This document shows, piece by piece, positions 34,442-43,713 of a stretch of 64,000 nt of DNA. The DNA comes from Streptomyces sp. BK340 (GTDB lineage Bacteria; Actinomycetota; Actinomycetes; Streptomycetales; Streptomycetaceae): assembly GCF_007827595.1 (NCBI RefSeq), contig NZ_VISR01000003.1, positions 248,001 through 312,000 on the forward strand, read 5' to 3'. The position numbers and the translations under genes are program-made. Position 1 is the first letter of the stretch; each line of letters begins with the position of its first letter. Below the pieces are notes generated by a model that saw only the letters and a program-made list of their open reading frames with translations, made no database searches and was not told the DNA's origin.

Positions 34442-35281
34442 TCAGCCGCCGGTGGCGAAGCCGGGGAAGAGGGTCATCCCGCCGTCCACGTAGAGGGTGG
34501 CGCCCACGACGTAGTCCATGAGGTCGGAGGCGATGCCGACGACGGCGTAGGCGATGTCCTCGGGATCGCCGACACGGCCGTAGGGGATCAGCCGCAGGAG
34601 GTCCTTCTGGGCCTCCGGGGTCTCCCAGGCACTGCGGTTGATGGGGGTCTTGATGGCCCCGGGGGCGACCGCGTTCACCCGGATCTTCTTCGGGGCGAGT
34701 TCCTGGGCGAGGGTCTGCATCATCATCTGGACGCCGCCCTTGGAGGAGGCGTAGTTCACGTGCCCCGCCCACGGGATGATCTGGTGCACCGAACTCATGC
34801 AGATGATCTTCCCGGCGGCACGCGAGACCTCGGGCACGACACCGCGCCGCAGGAACTCCTTCGTCGCCTCGCGCGCGCACAGGAACTGCCCGGTGAGGTT
34901 GACGTCCAGGACCTTCTGCCACTGGGCGACGGTCATCTCGGTGAGCGGGGCGTCGCGTTGCAGTCCGGCGTTGGCGACCAGGATGTCGATCGTGCCGAAC
35001 TCCTGGACCATCCGGTCCGTCATCGCCACGACCTGGCCCTCGTCGGACACGTCCGCCTCGTAGGCCGCCGCCTTCACCCCGAGGGCCTTGATCTCCTCGA
35101 CCACCTGCTCGGCGTCCTCACGCCCGGCCACGTAGTTCACGACCACGTCGGCGCCGGCCCGGCCCAGGGCGACGGCCGTGGCCCGGCCGATCCCGGAGTT
35201 GGCGCCGGTGACGAGCGCTTTCTGCCCCTTGAGCAGATGTGCGGGGATCACGTTCTGCGATGCACCCTCGGCGGCACTCAC
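34442..35281 (-). CDS. Short-chain dehydrogenase/reductase (glucose 1-dehydrogenase-like)
   Basis: A 279-residue NAD(P)-dependent SDR. Cofactor motif TGANSGIGRA, NAG motif (VANAGLQ), catalytic Ser in CMSSVHQ, and Tyr-x-x-x-Lys in YASSKGG are intact; the C-terminus is DYVVGATLYVDGGM. I chose the GTG at 35281, nine bases downstream of GGAGGAG, over the GTG at 35299, which would sit inside its own ribosome site. SDRs of this group act on sugars or secondary alcohols; the neighbours (GH15, GMC oxidoreductase) suggest sugar or polyol metabolism. Confidence 0.9.
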   Translation of the reverse strand: MSAAEGASQNVIPAHLLKGQKALVTGANSGIGRATAVALGRAGADVVVNYVAGREDAEQVVEEIKALGVKAAAYEADVSDEGQVVAMTDRMVQEFGTIDILVANAGLQRDAPLTEMTVAQWQKVLDVNLTGQFLCAREATKEFLRRGVVPEVSRAAGKIICMSSVHQIIPWAGHVNYASSKGGVQMMMQTLAQELAPKKIRVNAVAPGAIKTPINRSAWETPEAQKDLLRLIPYGRVGDPEDIAYAVVGIASDLMDYVVGATLYVDGGMTLFPGFATGG

Positions 35282-35503
35282 GATGTCTGGCTCCTCCACT
35301 CCGTGGCCCGGGCAGCCGGGCCGTGGCCCGGAGGTTCAGCCGCCACACAAACACCGTGGACGAGGGGCCGCAGCGCGGGTGAGCCCGCGTTGGGCTGACC
35401 GACTGAGGTTCTTCGCCCGATCGGCGGCGGGCTCGTCGGCCACGGGTACCCCACCGCGCCGTGGGCTCACCTGCCCCGCAAAAAGGCAGGCACGGGCCGG
35501 GGT

Positions 35504-37330
35504 TCAGCCGGGGGTGCGCCAGAGCCGGTCGAGCGCGTCGTTCAGCGTCGTCGCGGCCATGATCAGGGACAGATGAGTGAAAGCCTGCGGGAAATTGCCG
35601 AGTTGTTCTCCGCTCGGGCCTATCTCCTCGGCGAACAGGCCGACGTGGTTCGCGTAGGTCTGCATCTTCTCGAAGGCGTAGCGGGCCTCGGCGAGCCGCC
35701 CCGCGCGGACGAGGGCGTCGACGTACAGGAACGTGCACAGACTGAACGTCCCTTCACTCCCGCGCAGTCCGTCGGGAGACGCCTGGGGGTCGTAGCGGTA
35801 GACCAGGCTGTCGGAGACGAGGACCCGGTCCATGGCGTCCAGCGTGCTGAGCCAGCCGGGGCTTCCGGGGGAGATGAACCCGACCCGGGGAGCGAGCAGG
35901 AGGGACGCGTCCAGGACGTCGCCTCCGTAGTACTGGACGAGGGCCTGTTCCTTCTCGTTCCAGCCGCGTTCCATGACCTGCTCCAGGATCTCGTCCCGGG
36001 CGCGGGTCCAGCGCGCGGTGTCGGCCGGCCTGCTGAACTCGGCCGCCAGCTTCAGGCCACGGTCGAAGGCGGTCCAGCACATCACCCGGCTGTAGGTGAA
36101 GTCCTTGCGTCCGCCCCGGGTCTCCCAGATCCCCTCGTCGGGCCGGTCCCAGGAGTCGGCGAGCCAGTCGAGGGTGGCCGCCAGGCCCTTCCACCCGTGG
36201 TAGCCCGCGTGCTCTCCGACCTCGCGGCCCTCGGCCAGGCCGTACAGGGCCTCGCCGTAGATGTCGAGCTGCAACTGGTCGGAGGCGGCGTTGCCGGCCC
36301 GGACCGGGTAGGAGCCGCGGTACCCCTCGAAGTGCTCCAGGATCTCCTCCGTGAGATGAGGGTCACCGTCGACCCGGTACATGATCTGCAGGGGTTCGCC
36401 GTCCGATCCCTCGTGGGCGCGGAGGCGGTCGCCGAGCCAGTGGATGAACTGGGTCGCCTCGTCCACGAAGCCGAGGTCGAGCAGGGCCCGGATCGACAGC
36501 GACCCGTCCCGTACCCAGGTGTACCGGTAGTCCCAGTTGCGCTCACCCCCGACCTGCTCGGGCAGCCCCATGGTGGCGGCGGCGACCGGAGCGCCCGTGG
36601 GGGCGTAGGTCAGCAGCTTGAGCGTGATGGCGGAGCGGTACACCGTGTCCGTCCAGCGGCCGCTGTAGCGCGAGGTGCGCACCCACAGCTGCCAGAAGTT
36701 GATGTTCTCGAAGATGCCCTCGGTGATCCCTTCGGTGGTGGGTGGTGGCGGCGCCTCTGCTCCGGGCGGGCCCATGGTGAACACCACGGCGGCCGCCTCC
36801 CCGGCGTTGAGCGTGCGCGCGCCGCGGACGTCCTTCCCGTCCTGTTCGAGCGGGATGTCGCTCTGCAGGTGGGCGGTCGCGCCCGGGGCGTGGAACGTCG
36901 CCCGTTCGGGAGTGAGATCGAGTCGGTGGTCCGCCCGTGCGTAGTCGAACCGCGGCCGGCAGGACAGCTCGAACCGTACGGTGCCGCGCACCGCGCGGGC
37001 GACTCGCACCAGCTGGTGCCGGTCCGTCGCTCTCGAACCCGGCTGGACCGGCATGTAGTCGACGATCTCGCCGACTCCGTCGGGCGACATGAAACGGGTC
37101 ACCAGGACGGCGGTGTCCGGGTAGTAGAGCTGTTTCCAGGTGCCCTCGGGGTGCTCCGGGGCGAGCAGGAAGTAGCCGCCGCCGTCGTGGTCGAGCAGGG
37201 CGGCGAAGACGCTGGGCGAGTCGAAGCGCGGCGCCGCGAACCAGTCGATCACGCCGTGCGACGACACCAGAGCCGCGGTCTGCAGGTCCCCGATCAGCCC
37301 GTGCTCGGCGATGGGCGGGTACCGATCCAT
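35504..37330 (-). CDS. Glycoside hydrolase family 15 (glucoamylase/trehalase-like)
   Basis: A 608-residue cytoplasmic enzyme with AAGGAG before ATG 37330. The N-terminus YPPIAEHGLIGDLQTAALVS and the motifs NWDYRYTWVRDGSLS, GWKGLAATLDWLADSWDRPD and TYSRVMCWTAFDRGLKLA are those of the bacterial GH15 clade that includes trehalases and glucan hydrolases. It has no signal peptide. It lies 22 bases downstream of the GMC oxidoreductase gene, in the same direction, so the two are probably one transcript. Confidence 0.92.
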   Translation of the reverse strand: MDRYPPIAEHGLIGDLQTAALVSSHGVIDWFAAPRFDSPSVFAALLDHDGGGYFLLAPEHPEGTWKQLYYPDTAVLVTRFMSPDGVGEIVDYMPVQPGSRATDRHQLVRVARAVRGTVRFELSCRPRFDYARADHRLDLTPERATFHAPGATAHLQSDIPLEQDGKDVRGARTLNAGEAAAVVFTMGPPGAEAPPPPTTEGITEGIFENINFWQLWVRTSRYSGRWTDTVYRSAITLKLLTYAPTGAPVAAATMGLPEQVGGERNWDYRYTWVRDGSLSIRALLDLGFVDEATQFIHWLGDRLRAHEGSDGEPLQIMYRVDGDPHLTEEILEHFEGYRGSYPVRAGNAASDQLQLDIYGEALYGLAEGREVGEHAGYHGWKGLAATLDWLADSWDRPDEGIWETRGGRKDFTYSRVMCWTAFDRGLKLAAEFSRPADTARWTRARDEILEQVMERGWNEKEQALVQYYGGDVLDASLLLAPRVGFISPGSPGWLSTLDAMDRVLVSDSLVYRYDPQASPDGLRGSEGTFSLCTFLYVDALVRAGRLAEARYAFEKMQTYANHVGLFAEEIGPSGEQLGNFPQAFTHLSLIMAATTLNDALDRLWRTPG

Positions 37331-37352
37331 GGAGGTCTCCTTCGGGGGGAGG

Positions 37353-38939
37353 TCATTGCAGCCGCTCCGCGATGTGGTCGCCGACCCGCAGGGCGTTGGC
37401 CATGGCGGTCAGCGAGGGATTGACCGCTCCGATGCTCGGGAAGAAGCTCGTGTCGACGACGTAGAGGTTGTCGAGGTCGTGGGCCTTGCAGTTGACGTCC
37501 AGGGCCGAGGTCGCGGGGTCGGTGCCGAAGCGGACCGTGCCGGCCTGGTGCGCCGTGGCGCCGATGGGCATCCCCTTGTGCAGGTAGATGCTGTGCGGCA
37601 GGAGACGGTGTTCGTGCATGCCCAAGTGGCTGAGCATGCCCTGCAGTTTGTGCCGCAGGCGCTCCAGCCCGGCGATGTTGTTCTTCTCGTCGAGGGCGAG
37701 GTGGATCCCGTCGTCCCGGTCCAGGGTGACCCGGTTCCCGGCGGCCGGCAGGTCCTCCCCGCACAGCCAGAAGTCGACCGCGTGGTGGGCCAGCACCTCG
37801 AACGGCATGTCCGGGGCGACCGCCCCGGCCCAGCGGGGCGCTTCGCCGTGGATCTGCTCGGAGTCGGACTTGCCGAGCATCTGGATCCCGCCCAGGGGGT
37901 AGTCCCAGTCGTCGGATCCCAGGTACCAGTCGTGCAGCGCCAGAGTCTTCTGGAACTTGGTGTCGTTCGGTTCCCTGGACACGGCCATGAGGGCGAGGTT
38001 GTTGTGCCGCATGTAGTTCCGGCCCACCACGTCCGAGCTGTTGGCCAGGCCCTGCGGATGCCGGTCGTCGGCCGAACGCAGCAGCAGGACGGCGGAGTTG
38101 ACGGCGCCGCAGGCCACGACCACGATGTCGGCGCTGAACTCCACGGTGGCGGGGTCTCCGTCCCCCACGGTGGCGACGACCTTGGTGACACTGCGGCCCG
38201 TCGCGTCCGTCTCCAGCCGCCGTACGTCCGCGTGGGTGACCATCTCGACGTTGGCCTGTTCCAGGACGGGGTCGACGCAGATGACCTGGGCGTCGGACTT
38301 CGCGCCGACCAGGCAGGGGAAGCCGTCGACGCGGTCGCAGCGGATGCAGGCGCTGGTGTGGACGGCCCGGCCCCGGTCGTCCTGGGTGAGGTTCACGCCG
38401 ATCGGGAGGTGGAAGGGGTGCAGCCCCTGCTTCTCCAGGTCGTGGCTGAGCTGCTCGATGCGCGGCTCGTGCTGGACCGGCGGGTAGGCGTACTGAGCGC
38501 TGGTGGGACCCTCGGTGGGGTCCTCGCCGTGCCGGCCGTGCACGAGGTAGAGGTGTTCGGCCTGCGAGTAGTAGGGCTCGAAGTCCTCGTAGCGCAGCGG
38601 CCAGGCGGGCGAGATGCCGTCGTGGTGGCGGATCTCGCCGAAGTCCTCCGGGCGCAGCCGGAAGAGGGCGGCGCCGTAGAACTTGGTGTTGCCGCCCACG
38701 TAGTAGTTGACCTCGGGCGGAAACTTGTTGCCGCTCTTGTCGAACCAGAACTCCGGGGCGCGGTACTTGCCCTTGACGAAGACCGCGGTCGAGTCCCAGT
38801 TGTCGCGCTCGCGGGGCAGATAGCCGCCGCGTTCGAGAAGGAGGATCCGTTTCCCCGTGCCCGCCAGCCGGTGGGCGATGGTGCCGCCGCCCGCACCGGT
38901 GCCGATCACGATGACGTCGTAGTGCTGCGCTTCGGTCAT
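37353..38939 (-). CDS. GMC-family FAD-dependent oxidoreductase
   Basis: A 528-residue flavoenzyme from the ATG at 38939. FAD-binding DVIVIGTGAGGGTIAHRLAG at the N-terminus, GGNTKFYGAALFRLRPEDFG, a cysteine-containing loop (SACIRCDRVDGFPCLVGAK), and the C-terminal GMC signature HQAGTVRFGTDPATSALD with LYVVDTSFFPSIGAVNPSLT. The His/Asn catalytic pair is present (H of ATAHQAG, N of AVNPSLT). GMC enzymes oxidise sugars, cholesterol or choline; the paired GH15 gene suggests a sugar or glycoside substrate. Confidence 0.9.
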   Translation of the reverse strand: MTEAQHYDVIVIGTGAGGGTIAHRLAGTGKRILLLERGGYLPRERDNWDSTAVFVKGKYRAPEFWFDKSGNKFPPEVNYYVGGNTKFYGAALFRLRPEDFGEIRHHDGISPAWPLRYEDFEPYYSQAEHLYLVHGRHGEDPTEGPTSAQYAYPPVQHEPRIEQLSHDLEKQGLHPFHLPIGVNLTQDDRGRAVHTSACIRCDRVDGFPCLVGAKSDAQVICVDPVLEQANVEMVTHADVRRLETDATGRSVTKVVATVGDGDPATVEFSADIVVVACGAVNSAVLLLRSADDRHPQGLANSSDVVGRNYMRHNNLALMAVSREPNDTKFQKTLALHDWYLGSDDWDYPLGGIQMLGKSDSEQIHGEAPRWAGAVAPDMPFEVLAHHAVDFWLCGEDLPAAGNRVTLDRDDGIHLALDEKNNIAGLERLRHKLQGMLSHLGMHEHRLLPHSIYLHKGMPIGATAHQAGTVRFGTDPATSALDVNCKAHDLDNLYVVDTSFFPSIGAVNPSLTAMANALRVGDHIAERLQ

Positions 38940-39107
38940 GCGGGCCACCGCCCTCGGAGCCTCGTCCGGTCCTGCCCGGGGTGAGCGAGAGATCCGCCCC
39001 GGCCGCCATCCCGCCCCGCACACCAACGTATCTCCGGGTGATCTACCCGGCGAGTTGGGCTGTCCGGGTGAACCGGGGCGCGGCGGCTCCGCGGTCCGGG
39101 CCGCCCC

Positions 39108-40040
39108 TCACAGGATCGCGAGCGGGTTGACCGGGCATCCGGTGGCCGAGGGCAGCCGGAGCGGGGCGATCACGCAGAGGAAGGACCAGCGGCCCTCCTG
39201 TGCGCAGACCGGCGCGAGGTCCTCGAGCCGCAGGTAGTCGAGCAGGTGCAGTCCCATCGCGTGGACGGCGAGCACATGCACCGGGTACGCGACCCCCTGC
39301 ACAGGGCTGGGGCCGGTGTCGTTGTTGCCGTCGCTCCCGAGCACGGACACCTCGCGCTCCGCCAGGAACTCCATGGCCGCAGGATGGAACCCGGCGCGGG
39401 CGTCGGACACGTCCCAGGGGCCGAGTTCCTCGCGCCGCAGGCGGTGCCCGACCCGTACGAGGAGAATGTCGCCCCGGCCCACGCGCAGCCCCTGCTCGGC
39501 CTCGGCGGCGGCGAGGTCGTCGGCGGTCACGTGCGCCCCGGGTTCGAGCCAGGGGACGCCGTGCAGCCGGGGGATGTCGAGGAGAACTCCACGGCCGACG
39601 ATGCCGTCGCGGACCAGGTCGACGGACAGGGCGCCGGCGCCGTCCGGTGAGAGCACCTCCGCCGCCGGCAGGCCGCCGTGCAGCGTGCCGTCGTAGATGA
39701 CGTGGCACAGCGCGTCGAGGTGGCTGTTCCCGTCGCCGTGGATGTTCATGGCGAAACGGTCGCGGGCGAAGTCCAGGCCGCTCGCACTGGGCCGGCCGCC
39801 TTCCGGGGCGATGAGCCGGTGCTGGGCCGGTTCGGCGTCGTCCGGTGCGACACGCTTGTTCACGGGGGCCGCGAGCGACACCGTACGTCCGGACCGCACC
39901 TCGCGGGCGGCCGCCAGCACCTGCGCCCCGGTGATCGTCTCCAGGGCGCCCCGGTCCACGTCGCCGCCAGGTGCCGTGTCCCTGAGCCGACGGTACAGCG
40001 ACCGGAAGTCGGCCTCGCTCATCACCTGGGACGTCCGCAT
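39108..40040 (-). CDS. Cyclase-family metal-dependent hydrolase (kynurenine-formamidase-like)
   Basis: A 310-residue protein with the metal-binding motif HGDGNSHLDALCH, matching the HxGTHxDxPxH signature of the putative cyclase family, and later residues (GRGDILLVRVG, FLAEREVSVLGSDGNND, PVHVLAVHAMG) typical of this fold. I took the ATG at 40040, directly after GGGGAG; the ATG at 40022 is an alternative. Members hydrolyse formamides or cyclic compounds; the substrate is not evident. Confidence 0.85.
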   Translation of the reverse strand: MRTSQVMSEADFRSLYRRLRDTAPGGDVDRGALETITGAQVLAAAREVRSGRTVSLAAPVNKRVAPDDAEPAQHRLIAPEGGRPSASGLDFARDRFAMNIHGDGNSHLDALCHVIYDGTLHGGLPAAEVLSPDGAGALSVDLVRDGIVGRGVLLDIPRLHGVPWLEPGAHVTADDLAAAEAEQGLRVGRGDILLVRVGHRLRREELGPWDVSDARAGFHPAAMEFLAEREVSVLGSDGNNDTGPSPVQGVAYPVHVLAVHAMGLHLLDYLRLEDLAPVCAQEGRWSFLCVIAPLRLPSATGCPVNPLAIL

Positions 40041-40387
40041 CTCCCCACCATCCGGCAGCAGTCGGGTTCCCGCACACCGAGTCGCCCGTGCCGGAACCAC
40101 CGGATGCCGTGCCTTCGATGCGATCGGCACCGGGGCACGTCCGCCACAGCCGTGTCCGGAGGAGCTCGTCCGTGCAGCGCCGGCTCTCCGAACGCCGTCG
40201 CACGACAGCGAGCGCCCTCGTCGCGGTCTGCACGACAGCGGCCCTCCTCGTCCTCGACGCACGCACGGCGTCGGTCTCGGCGGCCAGGACCTGTGGTCCC
40301 GTCGTCCGAAGGGGCGCGGGTTTCACCCCGCGTGTCTTACCGACGGTGAGCTCCTGCGTGCCTGCCCGCTCGGTCACGTGAGCCTGC
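40041..40387. other. Intergenic region, no gene seen
   Basis: About 350 bases between the cyclase start and the hairpin downstream of the helicase gene. A plus-strand frame of about 97 residues is open (40088-40381), but it has no ribosome site and no recognisable sequence, so I treat it as chance. Confidence 0.4.
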
Positions 40388-40446
40388 GGCCGGACCCTGG
40401 CTGCGGCCGGCCCTCTGCAGGGGGCACGAGCCCTGCGGGTCCGGCC
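40388..40446. terminator. Candidate terminator downstream of the helicase gene
   Basis: Nested inverted repeats: outer 10-bp arms GGCCGGACCC (40388-40397) and GGGTCCGGCC (40437-40446), inner GCAGGG (40417-40422) and CCCTGC (40431-40436). It begins seven bases after the helicase stop on the minus strand. Confidence 0.45.
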
Positions 40447-40452
40447 CCTTCA

Positions 40453-43400
40453 TCAGGCGTCCCCGGTCGCGTTGTAGGCCGCGAGCCAGCCCGCGGCCAG
40501 GTGGTCGCCGCGGGTGAAGACCGCCGCGCCGCGCCGGCCCGCCGAGGGGTCGTCGGGGGCTGCGCGCGGATGGTCCAGCCGGGCCGGGGTGCCGTCCGAC
40601 GCGTAGCGGACCGTCACCGCGCCGTTCCAGAGGCAGACCACCGCGCCCTGCGGGGCCGTCACCTGCACGGAGCCGGAGTTCTGCGTGAGGACGGTGCCGG
40701 TGGTCCGCTGCTTCAGCAGCGCCTCGTAGCGTCCCGGCGGGAGCGCGCAGTCGCGCGGCGGGGTGGTGCCCGTCCAGTCCGGGGCGCCGACCCCGCGCTC
40801 CCGCGCCGCCCGCCACATCCGCGGGACCAGGCGGGGGGTGAGCTGGGGTGTGGCCATGCGCCCGCACATCCACAGCAGCCGCCCGGCCCCGCGGCCCGGC
40901 CCCAGCGTGCGCCAGCGGATGCGCTCGGCCAGGTCCCCGGCCACGACGGCCGCCCAGGGATGGACGGTGCCCAGCTCGCCCTGGGCGCCCAGCCAGGCCA
41001 GATAGCGCTGGGCCTCGTCCAGGATGCCGGTCAGGCTGTCGGCCGGGATGCCGAGCACATAACCGCCGCGCGTGGCGAACGCCTGCGGGCTGAAGGCCGC
41101 CAGCAGCAGTACCGCGTAGGCCAGTTCCCCGGCGAGCAGCCCCTCGTCCTGGTCCGGCTGCCTCTGGTCCTGCTCCAGCTGCTCCACCCGGCCCTGGTGG
41201 CGCAGCACCCGCCGCAGGGTCGTGCGCGCCCGGTCGCTGAAGGCGGCGTCCGCCAGTTCGGGGAGCTGCACGGTCAGCAGCCTCGTCAGCAGCTGCTCGG
41301 CCTGGTCCGGGTCCGCCGGTACCGGCAGCCTGCCCACCCCTTGGGCCAGTTCGTACGCCGACTCGGCGTCGACCATGAACCGGCTGGTCAGCATGCCCAG
41401 TTCGGTCGCCTGCAGGAACTCCTGGCCCTGCGGCCCGCGGGCGGAGCGCAGGAGGCCGGCCTCGGTCAGGTAGAGCGCGGCGTCGTGGAGCGGTTCCACG
41501 CTGTCGTGCCCCTGGTGGAAGGCGAACGTCCCGGTCCACCAGTCCTCGGCCTCCTCCAGGGACTCCACCCGGCCCTGCACCACCTCGGCGAGGAGGTGGT
41601 TGGGCAGCCGGTCCCCGATCCGCGAGCGCACGGTGTATCCGGCGGTCAGCCGGGCCTGCCACTCCGGACGCTCCGTCTCGTCCGCCAGCAGGAAGGCCCA
41701 GCCCTCCCGTTCCCCCGCGCCGACCCGCCCGGCACGGCCGAACATCTGCTGCACCATGGACACCTCGATCCGGTCCTGACCGAGCCGGACGTCACGCACG
41801 ATCACGGCACGGGCGGGGAGGTTCACCCCGGCGGCCACGGTGGAGGTCGCCACGAGGACATCGGTCTCGCGGGCCCGGAACGCCCGCTCGGCCTCGCGCT
41901 TGAACGGCCAGTCGCGGTAGTGGAGTCCCACACCGGCCTTGCCGCACAGCCGCTCGACGAGTTCCGAGTCGTCCGCGTCGACGCCGTGGGTCGGCACGCC
42001 CCGGTCCGCGGCGAGGGCGAGGGCCGTCGCGCGCACGCCCCGCTTGCTGCTGCAGAAGACGAGCACGCTGCCGCCCTCGTCGGTGACGGTGCGGGCCAGC
42101 CGCACGGCCGCGGCGGTGCGGGCCACGGCGGCACGCGTGGTCCGGTCGCCGTCCCTCGGCGCGGGGAGCAGGGGGATCTGCCAGGTCAGCCGGGTGGGCC
42201 GCCAGGCGGTACGGATCAGCCGGGCGCCCAGCCAGTCGGCGACCTCGTCGGCGTTTGCCACGGTCGCGGACAGTCCGACGATGCGCGTCCGGGCGCTGTC
42301 CTCGCGCACCCGGGTGAGCACGGCCTCCAGTACGGCGCCGCGCGCCGGATCGCCGAGCAGGTGGATCTCGTCGACGACCAGGCAGCCGACCTCCGCGAGG
42401 GCGCCGCCCAGCGAGCCGTTCCGGCAGATCGCCTCGAACTTCTCGGTGGTGGCGACCCAGACGTCGGCCTCGCGGATGAGGTCGGCGTCGACGGCGTACT
42501 CCCCCGTGAGCCGGACGACCGTGAGCCCGTGCCGCCGCCAGACGTCCAGTTCGCGGTCGAGTTCGTCGGTCAGCGACCGCTGGGGCACCAGCCAGGCGGC
42601 CTTGCGGCCATCGGCGTGGGCACGCAGTGCGGCGACCATGCCGACGGGCGTCTTGCCCGCGCCGGTCGGGGCGACGACGATCAGATGGTCGTCGCCGTCC
42701 ATCACCGCGGGGACGGCGTCGGCCTGGGCCGGGTTGAAGGTGGGGTGCGGCAGCAGCCGGGCCCAGTCCTCGGGGACGAGGTCGGTCACCGGCACGTACG
42801 GGATGCCGTCGGCGTCCGGAACGTCCTCCAGGGCGTCCCACTGGGCCTCGAACGCGTCCCGGGCCGCATGGGCGCCGGGCCCGGCGACGGGCGAGGGCGG
42901 CATCGCGGAGCCCGTGGGGAACGTACGGGCGGGGTGGGCCGTCAGCCCGGTCGCGGAGCCGAAGTCGGAGACCGTGCCGACCTGTTCGTGCTCCGTCCAG
43001 TGCCGGACGACACGGAACGGTACGCCCCGCTCGGCGAGGTGGTCGCGCAGGTCGGTGAAGGCGGGGCCGTCGGGGAGGATGACCCGGACGTCGTCGGCCG
43101 CCGCCACCGCGCCCTCGGGCGGCCGCCAGGCCGGGTCGGTCGCCTTGCACCACAGCAGCCGGCGCTCCTCGCTCTCCATCGGCACGGGCAGGTCGGCGGG
43201 CCACGCGGGGCGGGTGGAGGCGTGGATGGGGGTGATGGTGACGCCGGGCTCCGTGGGGCACGGCCCGAGGAGCAGGGACGACACCCGCGCCGCCGTCGTC
43301 GGCCGCGACACCCGCAGCCGTGGGGCCGCCGGCTTCTTCGCCTCCGGCGTGGACTTCTGCTGCGCGCCCGGCCGGGGGGCGAGTTTGTCGTACGTCTTCA

Positions 43401-43665
43401 CCCCGAGGTCGGCGAGGGTGTAGGCCGCGGGGCAGACCGGGCAGACCACGGCCACGTAGCGGTAGACGCGCCCGCCCGACTCGTACGGCCTGCGCAGTGC
43501 GTACATTCTGCCGTCGCACTCGGGGCAGGGGCGCGGCACCTCCTCCTCGTAGCTCCACCCCGGTTCGGTGAAGCGGGCGATGCTGCCGTCGGCGTCCAGC
43601 TTGACGCCCCAGCGCTCGCGCACGACCTCCGCCACCGTCTGGCCGAGCTCGGCCGTGTCCCCCAC
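40453..43665 (-). CDS. Large DEAD/DEAH-box (Ski2/Hel308-like) helicase
   Basis: A 1070-residue superfamily 2 helicase from the GTG at 43665, with AAAGGGGG four bases upstream. The N-terminal part has a zinc-ribbon-like CPECDGRMYALRRPY...CPVCPAAY. The helicase core has motif I APTGAGKT, motif II VVDEIHLLGD (DEIH), motif III LSATVAN, and in the second RecA domain VFCSSKRGVRAT, TSTVAAGVNLPARAVI and the motif VI sequence QQMFGRAGRVG. The C-terminal 300 residues are helical and unassigned. The frame extends to an ATG at 43746, but that would overlap the STAND gene by 35 bases and add a low-complexity Glu-Ala tract. It is last in the minus-strand set with the STAND NTPase, suggesting a common function. 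Confidence 0.85.
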   Translation of the reverse strand: MGDTAELGQTVAEVVRERWGVKLDADGSIARFTEPGWSYEEEVPRPCPECDGRMYALRRPYESGGRVYRYVAVVCPVCPAAYTLADLGVKTYDKLAPRPGAQQKSTPEAKKPAAPRLRVSRPTTAARVSSLLLGPCPTEPGVTITPIHASTRPAWPADLPVPMESEERRLLWCKATDPAWRPPEGAVAAADDVRVILPDGPAFTDLRDHLAERGVPFRVVRHWTEHEQVGTVSDFGSATGLTAHPARTFPTGSAMPPSPVAGPGAHAARDAFEAQWDALEDVPDADGIPYVPVTDLVPEDWARLLPHPTFNPAQADAVPAVMDGDDHLIVVAPTGAGKTPVGMVAALRAHADGRKAAWLVPQRSLTDELDRELDVWRRHGLTVVRLTGEYAVDADLIREADVWVATTEKFEAICRNGSLGGALAEVGCLVVDEIHLLGDPARGAVLEAVLTRVREDSARTRIVGLSATVANADEVADWLGARLIRTAWRPTRLTWQIPLLPAPRDGDRTTRAAVARTAAAVRLARTVTDEGGSVLVFCSSKRGVRATALALAADRGVPTHGVDADDSELVERLCGKAGVGLHYRDWPFKREAERAFRARETDVLVATSTVAAGVNLPARAVIVRDVRLGQDRIEVSMVQQMFGRAGRVGAGEREGWAFLLADETERPEWQARLTAGYTVRSRIGDRLPNHLLAEVVQGRVESLEEAEDWWTGTFAFHQGHDSVEPLHDAALYLTEAGLLRSARGPQGQEFLQATELGMLTSRFMVDAESAYELAQGVGRLPVPADPDQAEQLLTRLLTVQLPELADAAFSDRARTTLRRVLRHQGRVEQLEQDQRQPDQDEGLLAGELAYAVLLLAAFSPQAFATRGGYVLGIPADSLTGILDEAQRYLAWLGAQGELGTVHPWAAVVAGDLAERIRWRTLGPGRGAGRLLWMCGRMATPQLTPRLVPRMWRAARERGVGAPDWTGTTPPRDCALPPGRYEALLKQRTTGTVLTQNSGSVQVTAPQGAVVCLWNGAVTVRYASDGTPARLDHPRAAPDDPSAGRRGAAVFTRGDHLAAGWLAAYNATGDA

Positions 43666-43689
43666 GAGTCCCCCTTTGTCCGCCCGGCC

Positions 43690-43713
43690 GGCTTCGGCTT
43701 CGGCTTCGGCTTC
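43690..43713. repeat. Hexanucleotide tandem repeat
   Basis: GGCTTC repeated four times (plus strand), at the STAND gene stop and just before the helicase ribosome site. If the longer helicase start at 43746 were used it would encode an alternating Glu-Ala tract. Copy-number variation here could affect the spacing between the two genes. Confidence 0.7.

Noticed and set aside
35469..35490. CCTGCC...GGCAGG hairpin after the GH15 gene as a terminator
   Set aside because: Only six pairs around a nine-base loop in very GC-rich sequence; too weak to annotate.
40088..40381. Plus-strand ORF of 97 residues between the cyclase and helicase genes
   Set aside because: No ribosome site, no family resemblance and arginine-rich composition typical of chance frames at this GC content.
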